64,000 nucleotides of DNA from Cupriavidus sp. P-10 (lineage in GTDB: Bacteria; Pseudomonadota; Gammaproteobacteria; Burkholderiales; Burkholderiaceae), in contig NZ_AP025174.1 in assembly GCF_003402535.2 (NCBI RefSeq), forward strand, positions 291,910-355,909. The letters are read 5' to 3'. This document shows positions 8,529 to 16,991 of this stretch, piece after piece. How positions within the stretch are numbered: the first letter of the stretch is position 1; the number at the start of each line of letters is the position of its first letter. Below the pieces are notes generated by a model. It worked only from the letters and a program-made list of their open reading frames with translations. It was not told where the DNA came from and did not search any database. A program made the position numbers and the translations under genes.

Positions 8529-9737
8529 ATGAAAATCAGCAAGACGTTTGCGTTCTGCGCCGCTGCAATCACGTGCGCTACGCTTTTGCCCGTGATGGCC
8601 AACGCGGCGGATGACGTGGTGATCGGTGTGATCGTTCCGACCACCGGTGCGCTCGCGCCGCTGGGCATTGACATGAAAAACGGCTACGAACTGGCCGTCA
8701 AGGACCATCCGACGGTCAAAGGCAAGCCGGTACGCCTTGTGATTGAGGACGACCAGGGCAACGCCGCCACCGGCTTGATGAAAGCGCAAAAGCTTGTCAT
8801 CAAGGACCGGGCCCCCATTCTCGTTGGCGGCGCCACCAGTGCTCTGGTACTGGGGCTGGCCGCACAAGCTGAGCGGCTCAATGTTCCCATTGTGACCACG
8901 AATGCTCAGGCGGTTCAGGTGACTGGCGCGCAGTGCAGCCGGTTTGTGTTCCGCACCAACCCGAACGATGCAATGGTGGGGAATGCCACCCGCGTGCTGA
9001 TGCAAAAGCGGCCCGAGCTGCTTCAGAAAAAGTGGTTCATTGTCTACCACGACGTTGTCTGGGGCCAGAGCAACAAGGCAGAGTTCGCGAAGATCCCGGG
9101 GGTCAAGATCGTCGGCGAGGCTGGCCGCTCAATGGGCACGGCTGACTGGTCCAGCGCTATCTCGCAGATCAAGAGCAGCGGCGCCGATGCCATCTACTTG
9201 GCGCTGGCGGTAGGCGACGACATGCCCGCCTTCATTCGTCAGGTACGAAGCTTTGGACTGAAGCAGTTCATGCTGCCGCCGCTGGGCATGCCGGATTCCA
9301 TGCTTGCCGCACTCGGCAGTGACGTCCCGCAGCTGGTAACCGCTGGCTTGTTCGGTTCCTGGACGACGGAGAGTACGAACAAGGAAATGGCGCGCTTCGT
9401 CAAAGCATATACCGCCACGTTACATAGTGTGCCTGGCCCGCAGGCGATTCAGGCGTACGCCGGAATGCGCCTTGCCCTGGCTGCGATGGACGCGTCGCCG
9501 TCCATGTCGCCCAAGGACCTGATCGCCTCGCTGGAGAAGACCTCAGTGGACACGGTGGTCGGCAAGCTTGCCATTCGCAAACAGGACCACCAGGGCACCG
9601 TGGGCACCTACTTCTCGGAGACGGTTGCGGTGAAGGACTCGCCCTATGGCGCCAAGGTCGGCTGGAAGGTGATCGAGCCGTTGCCGTGGGATACGGTGAA
9701 GGTTGACGCGGCCCACACCGGCTGCAAGGAACTCTGA
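8529..9737 (+). CDS. Periplasmic substrate-binding protein of the LIV-type ABC transporter
   Basis: The 402-residue product has a clear signal peptide (residues 1-27, ending VMANAAD) and the Peripla_BP_6 fold beginning DVVIGVIVPTTGALAPLGID. It binds solute in the periplasm and delivers it to LivH/LivM. The mature form has a single Cys near residue 137 and one near the C-terminus. It starts one base after the regulator's stop codon. Confidence 0.9.
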   Translation: MKISKTFAFCAAAITCATLLPVMANAADDVVIGVIVPTTGALAPLGIDMKNGYELAVKDHPTVKGKPVRLVIEDDQGNAATGLMKAQKLVIKDRAPILVGGATSALVLGLAAQAERLNVPIVTTNAQAVQVTGAQCSRFVFRTNPNDAMVGNATRVLMQKRPELLQKKWFIVYHDVVWGQSNKAEFAKIPGVKIVGEAGRSMGTADWSSAISQIKSSGADAIYLALAVGDDMPAFIRQVRSFGLKQFMLPPLGMPDSMLAALGSDVPQLVTAGLFGSWTTESTNKEMARFVKAYTATLHSVPGPQAIQAYAGMRLALAAMDASPSMSPKDLIASLEKTSVDTVVGKLAIRKQDHQGTVGTYFSETVAVKDSPYGAKVGWKVIEPLPWDTVKVDAAHTGCKEL

Positions 9738-9741
9738 CTCC

Positions 9742-10941
9742 ATGGCCGCCGCAGCGCTCCAAGCCAGGCCGGTGACGTGGATCGTCATCGCCCAGTTGTT
9801 TGGCACTTCACTCTGGTTCAGTGCCAACAGCGCAGCCGACGACCTGCGGCGGCTGTGGGGCCTGAGCACGGCCGATATCGGCTGGCTTACCAACGCTGTG
9901 CAGGCCGGCTTCATCGCCGGAACATTGGGGTTCGCGCTTAGCGGTTTGGCTGACCGCTTTGCGGCGAGCCGAATCTTCATGGGGTGTGCCCTGCTCGGTG
10001 CCACCTGCAATGCCGGCTTCGCGTTGCTCAGCCAAGGGATGGCCGACGCCATGGCCTTTCGGTTCGCCGTCGGCCTTGCACTGGCGGGCATTTACCCGCT
10101 GGGTATGAAGCTCGTCGTCAGCTGGGATCCGTTGCGCGCGGGACAGAGTTTGGGTCTGCTGGTAGGGATGCTCACGCTCGGGACAGCTTTGCCGCATGGC
10201 ATCCGGGCACTGGGCGCGTCGGTGTCGTGGCAGTGGGTGATGCTTAGCTCGTCTTGTTTAGCGCTGCTTGGGGCGTTGCTGGTCGGATTGCTGGGGGACG
10301 GACCGCACGCGAAGCTGCGCGGTATTGGGCCACCCCCAGGTGGCGCCCGGGTTTTGCAGGCCTTCCGCGTGCCGGCGTTCCGGGCATCTGCCTTCGGCTA
10401 TTTCGGGCACATGTGGGAACTCTACACCTTCTGGACGTTGGTGCCGCTATTGCTGGCACCGGTGCTGACGCACGGTGCCGCAGCGGCGCCAACCGCTGTC
10501 TCCGCCTGGGCTTTTGCGGTAATCGGGGTAGGCGCGCTGGGTAGCATTGCTGGCGGCATGCTAAGCCGGCACGTGGGTTCGGCGCGCGTAGCCTGGGTTG
10601 CGCTTGGCACCTCGGGACTCATGTGTGCACTGTATCCGATGCTCGATCATGCGCCTGCAGCGCTGGTTCTGGCGCTTCTTCTTCTGTGGGGTATCGCGGT
10701 GATTGCCGATTCGCCACAATTCTCGGCCATGTCGGTACAGGCTTGCCCGCCGCAACTGCTGGGTAGCGCGCTCACCATCCAGAACTGCCTGGGCTTCGCA
10801 CTCACGACCGTATCGATCCCGATCGCCACCGGTTCCTTTCCGGCACTAGGGTCGCATGTGGCATGGATCATGCTGCCGGGGCCGATATTCGGACTAATTG
10901 GCATGCGCCGGCTGCGTAGGAACCGGCAGGAACCACGTTAA
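9742..10941 (+). CDS. MFS transporter
   Basis: The 399-residue protein has about 12 membrane segments and starts with a typical first helix (TWIVIAQLFGTSLWFSANSA). The loop between segments 2 and 3 (SGLADRFAASRIFMG) matches the MFS motif A position. An ATG at 9742 is preferred over an in-frame TTG at 9703 inside the binding-protein gene. As the last gene of the operon it may export an intermediate or give a second import route. Substrate unknown. Confidence 0.85.
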   Translation: MAAAALQARPVTWIVIAQLFGTSLWFSANSAADDLRRLWGLSTADIGWLTNAVQAGFIAGTLGFALSGLADRFAASRIFMGCALLGATCNAGFALLSQGMADAMAFRFAVGLALAGIYPLGMKLVVSWDPLRAGQSLGLLVGMLTLGTALPHGIRALGASVSWQWVMLSSSCLALLGALLVGLLGDGPHAKLRGIGPPPGGARVLQAFRVPAFRASAFGYFGHMWELYTFWTLVPLLLAPVLTHGAAAAPTAVSAWAFAVIGVGALGSIAGGMLSRHVGSARVAWVALGTSGLMCALYPMLDHAPAALVLALLLLWGIAVIADSPQFSAMSVQACPPQLLGSALTIQNCLGFALTTVSIPIATGSFPALGSHVAWIMLPGPIFGLIGMRRLRRNRQEPR

Positions 10942-10944
10942 GGA

Positions 10945-11100
10945 CTGAACCCTCCGTCAGCGTCGACTACGACCGCCACTGAGGTAGGACGCTCTGTCGG
11001 AACCAAGAAACACGACGAGATCTGCCATCTCACCCGCGGATGCGGCACGGCCGAAAGGCAGGTGTTGCAGCATTTCCTGCCAGCGCAATTCGCGCTCCGA
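10945..11100 (-). pseudogene. Short-chain dehydrogenase remnant (C-terminal end)
   Basis: On the minus strand a short stretch encodes LPFGRAASAGEMADLVVFLG followed by SDRASYLSG, the conserved C-terminal end of short-chain dehydrogenases. The final V-V-V-D-A-D-G-G-F-S motif is present only in a shifted frame, so there is a one-base frameshift just before the end. No N-terminal part with the Rossmann glycine motif or Tyr-Lys pair is found upstream. Confidence 0.65.
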
Positions 11101-11189
11101 ACTTCGAGGACAACACCGTACCCACGGTGCCGAGTTGGCGTACCAGGGCGGCCCGCTCGGGCTGACCCTCGGCCTGCTGTTTCGCTGGC

Positions 11190-11370
11190 TCATCGGGTTG
11201 TCGATGGGCCATGCAGTCTGGGCTCGACTTGGTACTGCTGCAAATAGTCGCGAATCATCTGGCGAACAACTTGAGATGGGGTCTGATCCTGGGCGGCACA
11301 GAGCGCCTTGAAGGCCCTCTTCTTCGCCGGGTCGATCAATACGGTCAGGCGAGCGGTCTTGCGAGGCCAA
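11190..11370 (-). pseudogene. Ribbon-helix-helix protein fragment
   Basis: The minus strand encodes KTARLTVLIDPAKKRAF continuing to TPSQVVRQMIRDYLQQYQ, a ribbon-helix-helix DNA-binding core: a beta strand followed by two helices. The usual N-terminal extension is missing, and the frame runs instead into the neighbouring fragment at 11372. It is probably the tail of a CopG/ParD-like regulator cut by a rearrangement. Confidence 0.55.
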
Positions 11371-11371
11371 T

Positions 11372-11767
11372 CTGAAATTCTTGGCCGAGGCGGCCAGCGA
11401 CAGTACGCCCCAGGTGTTGGAAACCCAGCACGCGCTGTCACCGCATTTCGACGCACTGGCCACCCAAAGCTTCATGTCGCGCAAGGATCCCGACAAGCTC
11501 GTGCTGGGTTACACCCGGACGATGATGGGCTTCCTGCTGTTGCACCCGACTCCTACCAGAATCTCGATGATGCGCTTGGGTGGCGGTTCACTTGCCAAAT
11601 ACTGCTACCGGCATCTACCCAACACCAAGGTTGTAGCAATTGAAATCAATCCGGCGGTCATCGCCTTGCGCAAGCAGTTCCAAATCCCTCCGGACGATGA
11701 ACGACTCAAGGTGGTTTGCGCCGATGGCGCCGAATATGTCGCGAACCAGAATGCGCGCAGCATTTGA
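11372..11767 (+). pseudogene. Spermidine-synthase-like methyltransferase fragment
   Basis: The plus strand encodes a piece of a spermidine-synthase-type Rossmann protein. It contains LGYTRTMMGFLLLHPTP, ISMMRLGGGSLAKYCYRHLP with the glycine-rich loop, and VVAIEINPAVIALRKQF with the acidic residue that binds the methionine-derived cosubstrate. It ends after CADGAEYVANQ where an AT-rich stretch begins. Both ends look cut, and the C-terminal half is missing. Confidence 0.65.
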
Positions 11768-11932
11768 TTTTCAAAATTCGAAAAATATTTCTTATTTTAG
11801 ATAAAAGCGATTGAATTATTTTAAATAATGCTTATACTTTTTCTCCAGCGACTCTATTAACTATCGCATGTTTTGAGGCATCTTCTAGGTGTATTGTCGT
11901 GAAGAAAAAATTTATTAAAATAGAAATATTAA
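11768..11932. other. AT-rich intergenic stretch, no gene
   Basis: This 165-base stretch is far richer in A+T than the surroundings, with runs such as AAAAATATTTC and AATTTATTAAAATAG. It joins the truncated methyltransferase fragment to the 3' end of the acyl-CoA synthetase gene. No reading frame or clear terminator stem is seen. It looks like foreign DNA at a recombination joint. Confidence 0.6.
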
Positions 11933-13495
11933 TTACTTATTGACTGACTCGGCATACTCGTCCCGCAGCTTGCGCTTGAGAACCTTGCCCGAGACGTTCT
12001 TGGGCAATTCCGTGCGGAAGACCACCTGCTTGGGCAGCTTGTAGCCAGCGAGCAGTTCGCGGGCGCGGGCGATCACCTGGCCGGCATCAAGCTGGACGCC
12101 CGGCCGGAGTACCACAAAGGCCGTGACCGCCTCGCCCCATTTGTTGTCAGGGATGCCGACGACGGCCACCTCCAGAATCTCATTGACCGCCTTTTGCAGG
12201 GCCAGTTCGACTTCCAGTGAGTAAACATTCTCACCGCCGGACTTGATCATGTCCTTTTTTCTGTCGACAAAATAAAGCAGATTGTCCTTGTCGAAATACC
12301 CCAGGTCGCCTGTATGCAGCCAGCCGTTCTTCAGCACTTGCTCATTGGCCTCGGGGCGCTTGAAATATCCCTTGAAGACATTCGGGCCGCGTACGATGAT
12401 TTCTCCGATTTCCCCAGTGGGCAGCGGGGTGTCGCTGTCATCGACGATTCTTACGTCGTTGTACCAGACGGGCTGCCCCAGCGTGTTGGGCTTGGAGATC
12501 ATGTGGATCGTGTATTCGCTCACGGTGACGGCCGGCGCGGCCTCCGTCAGTCCATAAATGAAATGCACGCTGTCCAGCCCCATTTCCTCGATGGCTTGGA
12601 CAATCATTTCTGGCGTGTATTTGGCGGCTGCCGATATGAGCCGGCGAAGCGAGTTGAGATCGTATTTCTTGCGGGCCGTGGATGACAAAAGCTGGATCAA
12701 TGGTGTGACCAGGATGTAGGCCAGGGTCACCCGGTGCTTTTCGATGAGCCGGCAGGCTTCTTCCGGATCCCACTGCTCCATGATGACCATGGGCAGGCCG
12801 CGCGCGAGAAAGGTGGTGGTCTGCGTGTGCAGCCCGCTGACGTGGCTCATGGGCATGGACAGCAAGAAGCAGTCGTTCTGATACGGCGGCACGTAGGTCA
12901 GCGAGGAAATCGAATCCCAGCAGACATTGGAGTGCGTCAGCACGGCCCCCTTGGGCAGTCCGGTCGTGCCGGACGTGTACATGATGATCGCGTCATCGCT
13001 GCCTTTTACCTCGACCTGTGGCTCATCCCTGGGGGCCTTCGATAACAATTCCTCGTAACGGAGCGCGTTTTTTATTTTTACCGCCCCGTTGTAGACGATG
13101 AGTTGAACGCCTTCGAGTTCATCGACGAATTGCGCGGCCAGGTCTTGGAGAGAGGAGTCGATAAGCAGCGCCTTGTTTTCGGCATCCTTGATGATGAATT
13201 GCAACTCCTGCGGGGCCAGGCGCCAGTTCAGCGGGCCGAAAACCGTTCCTATCTTGGCAGATGCGTGGCACATCTCCAGATATTTGATCGAATTCTTCCC
13301 CAATACGGCGAAATGCTCGCCCTTGGAAAGGCCCAGTTTTGCCAGCGCGTTGGCGCACCGGTTCACCCGGGCGTTGTATTCGGAAAAACTGACCCGCTCT
13401 TCGCCAAAAATCATGGCGGTTCGGTGCGGATATTGCTCGGCGGAGCGGCGGACTATCGAGCCCATTGTCAAACCATCGATCATTTTCAACTCCAA
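11933..13495 (-). CDS. AMP-forming acyl-CoA synthetase / long-chain fatty-acid-CoA ligase-like
   Basis: The 520-residue ANL-family enzyme has the AMP/phosphate loop YTSGTTGLPKGA (173-184), the A5 motif YGLTEAAP near residue 325, the A7/A8 motifs TGDLGYFD and DRKKDMIKSGGENVYS near 395-425, and the catalytic C-terminal Lys in NVSGKVLKRKL. It makes acyl-CoA from a free acid, CoA and ATP. Start choice is MELKMIDG; the ATG at codon 5 is also possible. It is followed at its 3' side by AT-rich DNA, and a DUF169 gene lies 46 bases upstream in the same direction, so the two may be co-transcribed. Confidence 0.9.
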   Translation of the reverse strand: MELKMIDGLTMGSIVRRSAEQYPHRTAMIFGEERVSFSEYNARVNRCANALAKLGLSKGEHFAVLGKNSIKYLEMCHASAKIGTVFGPLNWRLAPQELQFIIKDAENKALLIDSSLQDLAAQFVDELEGVQLIVYNGAVKIKNALRYEELLSKAPRDEPQVEVKGSDDAIIMYTSGTTGLPKGAVLTHSNVCWDSISSLTYVPPYQNDCFLLSMPMSHVSGLHTQTTTFLARGLPMVIMEQWDPEEACRLIEKHRVTLAYILVTPLIQLLSSTARKKYDLNSLRRLISAAAKYTPEMIVQAIEEMGLDSVHFIYGLTEAAPAVTVSEYTIHMISKPNTLGQPVWYNDVRIVDDSDTPLPTGEIGEIIVRGPNVFKGYFKRPEANEQVLKNGWLHTGDLGYFDKDNLLYFVDRKKDMIKSGGENVYSLEVELALQKAVNEILEVAVVGIPDNKWGEAVTAFVVLRPGVQLDAGQVIARARELLAGYKLPKQVVFRTELPKNVSGKVLKRKLRDEYAESVNK

Positions 13496-13541
13496 TGCAG
13501 TCAGCTTGAAAACTTGCCAGGGACAGGGTGTTTCACGCGAT

Positions 13542-14414
13542 TCATGATGGTGTCTCCGGCGAGGTTGGGGTTTGCTGGGGGTAGCTGATGGACATGCCGG
13601 CCCGTGCGTCCATCTGGATACCGTACTGGGGAAAGGGGTAGCGCAGGCCGTTGCGCGCTAGGGCCTGCATGCCGTCCAGGGCCTTCGCGATGTCGGCCAC
13701 CGTCAGCGCCATCAGCATCTCGTCATCGAGCACGCCGCCGTAGCGGCGTTCGGCGAAACAGGGAATGGACAGGCTAGGCTCTCGGGTCTTGAGCGCCCTG
13801 CCCCAGGAATCGGCGCAGGAGGATTCGCCCACCACCCCCCATTGAAAACTGCGGTAGCCGCTCCATTGGAGCCCGTTGATGAAATACATCATGGCGCCTG
13901 GCGTGGCGTAGAACAGCGCGATGTCCGGCTCGCCCAGGGGCGCGCCCGGTGTGCCGCTCCACTTGCGCAGCGGCGCCGCCACCAGAGCGTGGTAGCTTCC
14001 CTGGGGAACGCGGTGCATGGCCGATTGGTGGCGCGTGGCGTCCTCCACGGTGGCGAACCACACGCCCGTCATGTGCCGGCCGGTGTGCCAGGCGGGGTCG
14101 TCCTGGCCCAGGCCGACGACGAAGCGGCACTGGTCGCCCACCAGGTCTTCGGCGGTGATGCCCACCGTCCAGCCCAGGCGGCTGGCCTGGCCGACGATCT
14201 GATCCATCGTGTGCACTGCCGTGGGGCGGCGCAGGCGGGGGATGGACTGCAACTGCTCGGTGGTTTCGAGCAACTGCATGCCGATCGGCGCCACGCGCAG
14301 CTTGAGCAAGGCTTCCAATTGTTCGGACAGGGCGGCCAGGGAAGGCAGCGGTGCACCAGCGGGCGGTGGCTCGTTGGTACCATGTGTGCTTACCAAGGCG
14401 ACGTCGTTGCCCAT
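13542..14414 (-). CDS. DUF169 family protein
   Basis: The 290-residue protein carries a DUF169-type domain: LKLRVAPIGMQLLE near residue 37, a central region ending SCADSWGRALKTREPSLSIP near residue 200, and a C-terminal part with RRYGGVLDDEMLMALT. The family's function is not established. It is adjacent to, and probably co-transcribed with, the acyl-CoA synthetase, and divergent from a cupin regulator, so a role in the same acid metabolism is inferred. Confidence 0.7.
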   Translation of the reverse strand: MGNDVALVSTHGTNEPPPAGAPLPSLAALSEQLEALLKLRVAPIGMQLLETTEQLQSIPRLRRPTAVHTMDQIVGQASRLGWTVGITAEDLVGDQCRFVVGLGQDDPAWHTGRHMTGVWFATVEDATRHQSAMHRVPQGSYHALVAAPLRKWSGTPGAPLGEPDIALFYATPGAMMYFINGLQWSGYRSFQWGVVGESSCADSWGRALKTREPSLSIPCFAERRYGGVLDDEMLMALTVADIAKALDGMQALARNGLRYPFPQYGIQMDARAGMSISYPQQTPTSPETPS

Positions 14415-14451
14415 GCTCTCTCCTGTGGGGTGGTCAATATAATTAATTATT

Positions 14452-14467
14452 GGTCATTAAAATGACC
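14452..14467. promoter_or_regulatory. Palindromic operator between DUF169 and the XRE-cupin regulator
   Basis: A perfect inverted repeat GGTCATT-AA-AATGACC lies in the 105-base divergent intergenic region. A related half-site GGTCAAT occurs at 14432. The centre is AT-rich (TATAATTAATTATT). It is a plausible binding site for the regulator encoded at 14520, controlling both directions. Confidence 0.5.
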
Positions 14468-14519
14468 TATCAAAGGCGGGTTTTCCCTGCGTTCGCCTTA
14501 CCAAAGCTCACTCCAAACC

Positions 14520-15113
14520 ATGACCGATATCAATCAGACCGTTGCCCGCAATGTGGAGCGCTACCGCCAGCAGCGCAAAATGTCCGCTTCTCAGGTCGCG
14601 AAGCTCGCGGGCATTTCCAAGGCCACCTTGCTCTCCATCGAGCTGGGGCGCGCCAACCCCACGCTCGACACCTTGCAGCGCCTGGGGGATGCATTGAACG
14701 TCCGTCTGGCGGAACTGATTGCCGAAAGCTCGGAAGCGGTGGTGGACGTGCGCAGGGCCGGAGAGGGGCGCAAGCGCCAGTTGGACGGCATGCAACTGAG
14801 GCCCTTGGCGACCTTCTACGGCTCCGAGCTGGTCTACGTGTTCACGGCCACCGTCAATGCGCAGGGGGTGACTTCCCCGGCCCACGAACCGGGCAGCGCC
14901 GAGAGCCTGCTGGTGCTCTCCGGTGCGGTGATGGCGGGGCCCTGCGATGCCTTGGTCGAACTGGGCAAGGGTGACTGGATCCGCTTTCCCACCGACCGCC
15001 CTCACGCTTGCAAGGCGGCCGGGGAGACGGCCGAGGTGCTGTTCGTGGCCGTGCGGCGCAGGATTCCGGGCGTCGTGAACGAGTCGAGGACAAACAGGGT
15101 CTGCAGCCCCTGA
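14520..15113 (+). CDS. XRE-family regulator with C-terminal cupin domain
   Basis: The 197-residue protein has an N-terminal HTH_3 domain (residues about 8-62, with MSASQVAKLAGISKATLLSI) and a C-terminal cupin barrel (about 105-180, with HEPGSAESLLVLSGAV). This arrangement is typical of small-molecule-responsive regulators. It is transcribed divergently from the DUF169/acyl-CoA synthetase pair and probably controls it through the palindrome at 14452-14467. Confidence 0.85.
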   Translation: MTDINQTVARNVERYRQQRKMSASQVAKLAGISKATLLSIELGRANPTLDTLQRLGDALNVRLAELIAESSEAVVDVRRAGEGRKRQLDGMQLRPLATFYGSELVYVFTATVNAQGVTSPAHEPGSAESLLVLSGAVMAGPCDALVELGKGDWIRFPTDRPHACKAAGETAEVLFVAVRRRIPGVVNESRTNRVCSP

Positions 15114-15137
15114 ACTCAGCGCGGCACCTCAGCATCC

Positions 15138-15350
15138 TCAAAGCGGTTGACGTCGCGCAGCGGACTGAACCATGCCATCCACGTCCCCGCCAGAGTGCAC
15201 AGCCCCCAGCATGGCCGCCGGCACCACGCCCAGCCAGGCCGCGCTGGTGCCGGCGCGGAACTCGCCCAGATCGTTGGGCGAGCAGATGAACAGCATGTTC
15301 ACGCGCCCGCGTATCTCCTCGGGCGTGGAGAACTGCACCAGAACAGATGC
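15138..15350 (-). pseudogene. MFS transporter C-terminal fragment
   Basis: The minus strand encodes VQFSTPEEIRGRVNMLF and NDLGEFRAGTSAAWLGVVPA, a conserved C-terminal loop and helix of enterobactin-exporter-like MFS proteins. No N-terminal portion is found and the ends are broken by neighbouring fragments. Non-functional remnant. Confidence 0.6.
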
Positions 15351-15384
15351 AAAACAAATGGGGTCGGATAACGAGATTGCGGCA

Positions 15385-15545
15385 ATGAGCACCCCCCTCA
15401 ATCCGCTCGACCGCTTCCTTCAAGCCCAGGCGCGCGACTACGCCCAGGCCCTCGCCGAACTGCGCGCAGGCCGCAAGCGCACGCACTGGATCTGGTATGT
15501 GCTGCCCCAGTGGCGACCGCTGGGGCATAGTGCCATGGGCGCGAA
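15385..15545 (+). pseudogene. DUF1810 protein, N-terminal fragment
   Basis: From ATG 15385 the frame encodes PLDRFLQAQARDYAQALAEL, then RAGRKRTHWIWYVLPQWRPL and GHSAM, the conserved N-terminal third of DUF1810 proteins. Homology stops after GHSAM near 15540 and the frame continues into unrelated sequence. Truncated remnant. Confidence 0.6.
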
Positions 15546-15986
15546 TACGGCATCGCTGATCGTAGAACAAAGGAAAGTCCTCTGTTTGGCGGATCCCGAT
15601 ACCCGGGTTAAGCGTTGCTTGCGCCGGAGCAGTCTGTAATTTCACGATCGTGCAATTACCTCAGCCGGTGCGCTGATGTATGCGCCCACTCTTCCTTTAC
15701 CCCACCACGGGCCTTGACAGGCGAGCGGTTGCACTTTCACGCGCTACGCTTTGCCGCGCTACATCGGGGCGTGGTGTCATTTTGGCACATGGTTGCATTT
15801 TGTCACCACAGCCGCTATCATTCGTTTACCCCGTTCCCTTAGCCAGGGGGAAAAGGCCATTAGAGCTTTACACGAGGGGGTTATAACTCCGCCGTATCGG
15901 CGGACAACCGAAACCGCCCGAAGTTGGGCGACGTGTCCGTACGCCGGGAGGCGCAGAAGGACACGGAAACAAGGGGTATGAGAACC
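15546..15986. other. Junction region without a gene before the toxin-antitoxin pair
   Basis: I see no convincing gene in these 440 bases. The region joins gene fragments on the left to plasmid-type genes on the right. It ends with a GC-rich inverted repeat (15889-15903, listed separately) just before tacA. Confidence 0.5.
15889..15903. promoter_or_regulatory. Inverted repeat upstream of the TacA/TacT-type pair
   Basis: CCGCCG-TAT-CGGCGG is a perfect palindrome 84 bases before the antitoxin start, next to a TATAAC sequence at 15882-15887. Toxin-antitoxin operons of this class repress themselves through the antitoxin's ribbon-helix-helix domain, so this is a candidate operator. Confidence 0.4.
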
Positions 15987-16331
15987 ATGGCACACAAGCA
16001 CGAGGTCGTGACAACTCAAGACCGCGGGCGAATTACAGCCCGCCTAAGTGCAGAGAACCAGGAGGTTCTACAGCTTGCTGCAGACCTATCTGGAAGTACG
16101 TTAAACCAATTCATCGTACAAGCGGCGCTTCGCGCGGCTGAGGCGGTGATCGATCATCAAGAGACCCTCCGGGTCATCAAGCTGACGGCCGAGCAGTCCC
16201 GTCGCTTCCTCTCGATGCTCGAGAACCCGCCCGCGCCAAACGAAGCCCTGCAGCGTGCGATGGCCCGTTACAGGAAATCGAAAATTGGAAATTCATCTTT
16301 TGAATTCGTCCCACGACCGCAAAGCGTTTGA
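15987..16331 (+). CDS. tacA: DUF1778 antitoxin, TacA-like
   Basis: The 114-residue protein begins with a ribbon-helix-helix domain (RITARLSAENQEVLQLAADL, then SGSTLNQFIVQAALRAAE). It ends with a region that would wrap the toxin (LTAEQSRRFLSMLENPPAPN). It should neutralise the downstream acetyltransferase and repress the operon. Of two ATGs (15978 and 15987) the second is better spaced from AAGGGG at 15971. Its 3' end overlaps the toxin gene, the usual arrangement. Confidence 0.85.
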   Translation: MAHKHEVVTTQDRGRITARLSAENQEVLQLAADLSGSTLNQFIVQAALRAAEAVIDHQETLRVIKLTAEQSRRFLSMLENPPAPNEALQRAMARYRKSKIGNSSFEFVPRPQSV

Positions 16332-16770
16332 TTGCGGCAACGACGAAATGAACGCTTGGCTGCGCCAGATGGCGCGCCAGCAAGCAGACAAGGATCTGAT
16401 CAAGATCTACGTCGCAACAACAGCCGACGAACCCACCAAGATCGCTGGGTATTATGCGATCAACACGACCTCGGTTCTCACCGAGGGGATGGGTGGCCAG
16501 AAACTTCCCTCGAACGTACCCGCGGTGCTCCTGGCACGGCTCGCCGTTGACGCGAGTTACAAGGGCCAGGGGCTCGGCGGGTGCCTTCTGATGAATGCAC
16601 TCGAGCTGGCGGCCGAAACGGCTGAGTTGGTCGGAATTCGTTGCATCGTGGTCGACGCCATCGATGACAACGCGGCTCAATTCTACCAACACTACGGCTT
16701 TGAGCCGTTGACCACCGACCCTTACCGGCTGGTCCTGCACCTCCATACGGTGCGCACCCTCTTGCAATAA
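16255..16770 (+). CDS. tacT: GNAT-family toxin, TacT-like tRNA acetyltransferase
   Basis: The 171-residue protein has the TacT N-terminal signature FDCGNDEMNAWL (residues 25-36), the acetyl-CoA pyrophosphate loop KGQGLGG (103-109) and the C-terminal YQHYGFEPL with the catalytic-position Tyr. Known relatives acetylate aminoacyl-tRNA and stop translation. The start is uncertain: GTG at 16255 or TTG at 16285, both inside tacA. It likely stabilises the plasmid by post-segregational killing. Confidence 0.85.
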   Translation: MRWPVTGNRKLEIHLLNSSHDRKAFDCGNDEMNAWLRQMARQQADKDLIKIYVATTADEPTKIAGYYAINTTSVLTEGMGGQKLPSNVPAVLLARLAVDASYKGQGLGGCLLMNALELAAETAELVGIRCIVVDAIDDNAAQFYQHYGFEPLTTDPYRLVLHLHTVRTLLQ

Positions 16771-16786
16771 GAGCGGCAGCTGATAA

Positions 16787-16825
16787 ACGGGCTGGGGCGC
16801 TTCCACGCGGCCCAGCCCCGTTTTC
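16787..16825 (+). terminator. Rho-independent terminator after tacT
   Basis: A stem ACGGGCTGGG / CCCAGCCCCGT with a loop of about 13 bases is followed by TTTTCTT. It lies 17 bases after the tacT stop codon on the same strand. Confidence 0.7.
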
Positions 16826-16991
16826 TTCACCCGTTGAGCAGCGCGAAGCGTCGCTCTTCCGCCGGCGCCGGCACCGCCCGCGCCCGACTCCATGAAGGTC
16901 ACGTCGCCTTCTACGTTCAGGGCGCCGTTGTTCGCACGATCAAACGGGCCTCGGGCTATCGACGCTGCCACAGACCCGTGCCTACGGGAGA

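Noticed and set aside
16177..16971. A 264-residue minus-strand open frame
   Set aside because: Antisense to the tacA/tacT pair and its terminator.
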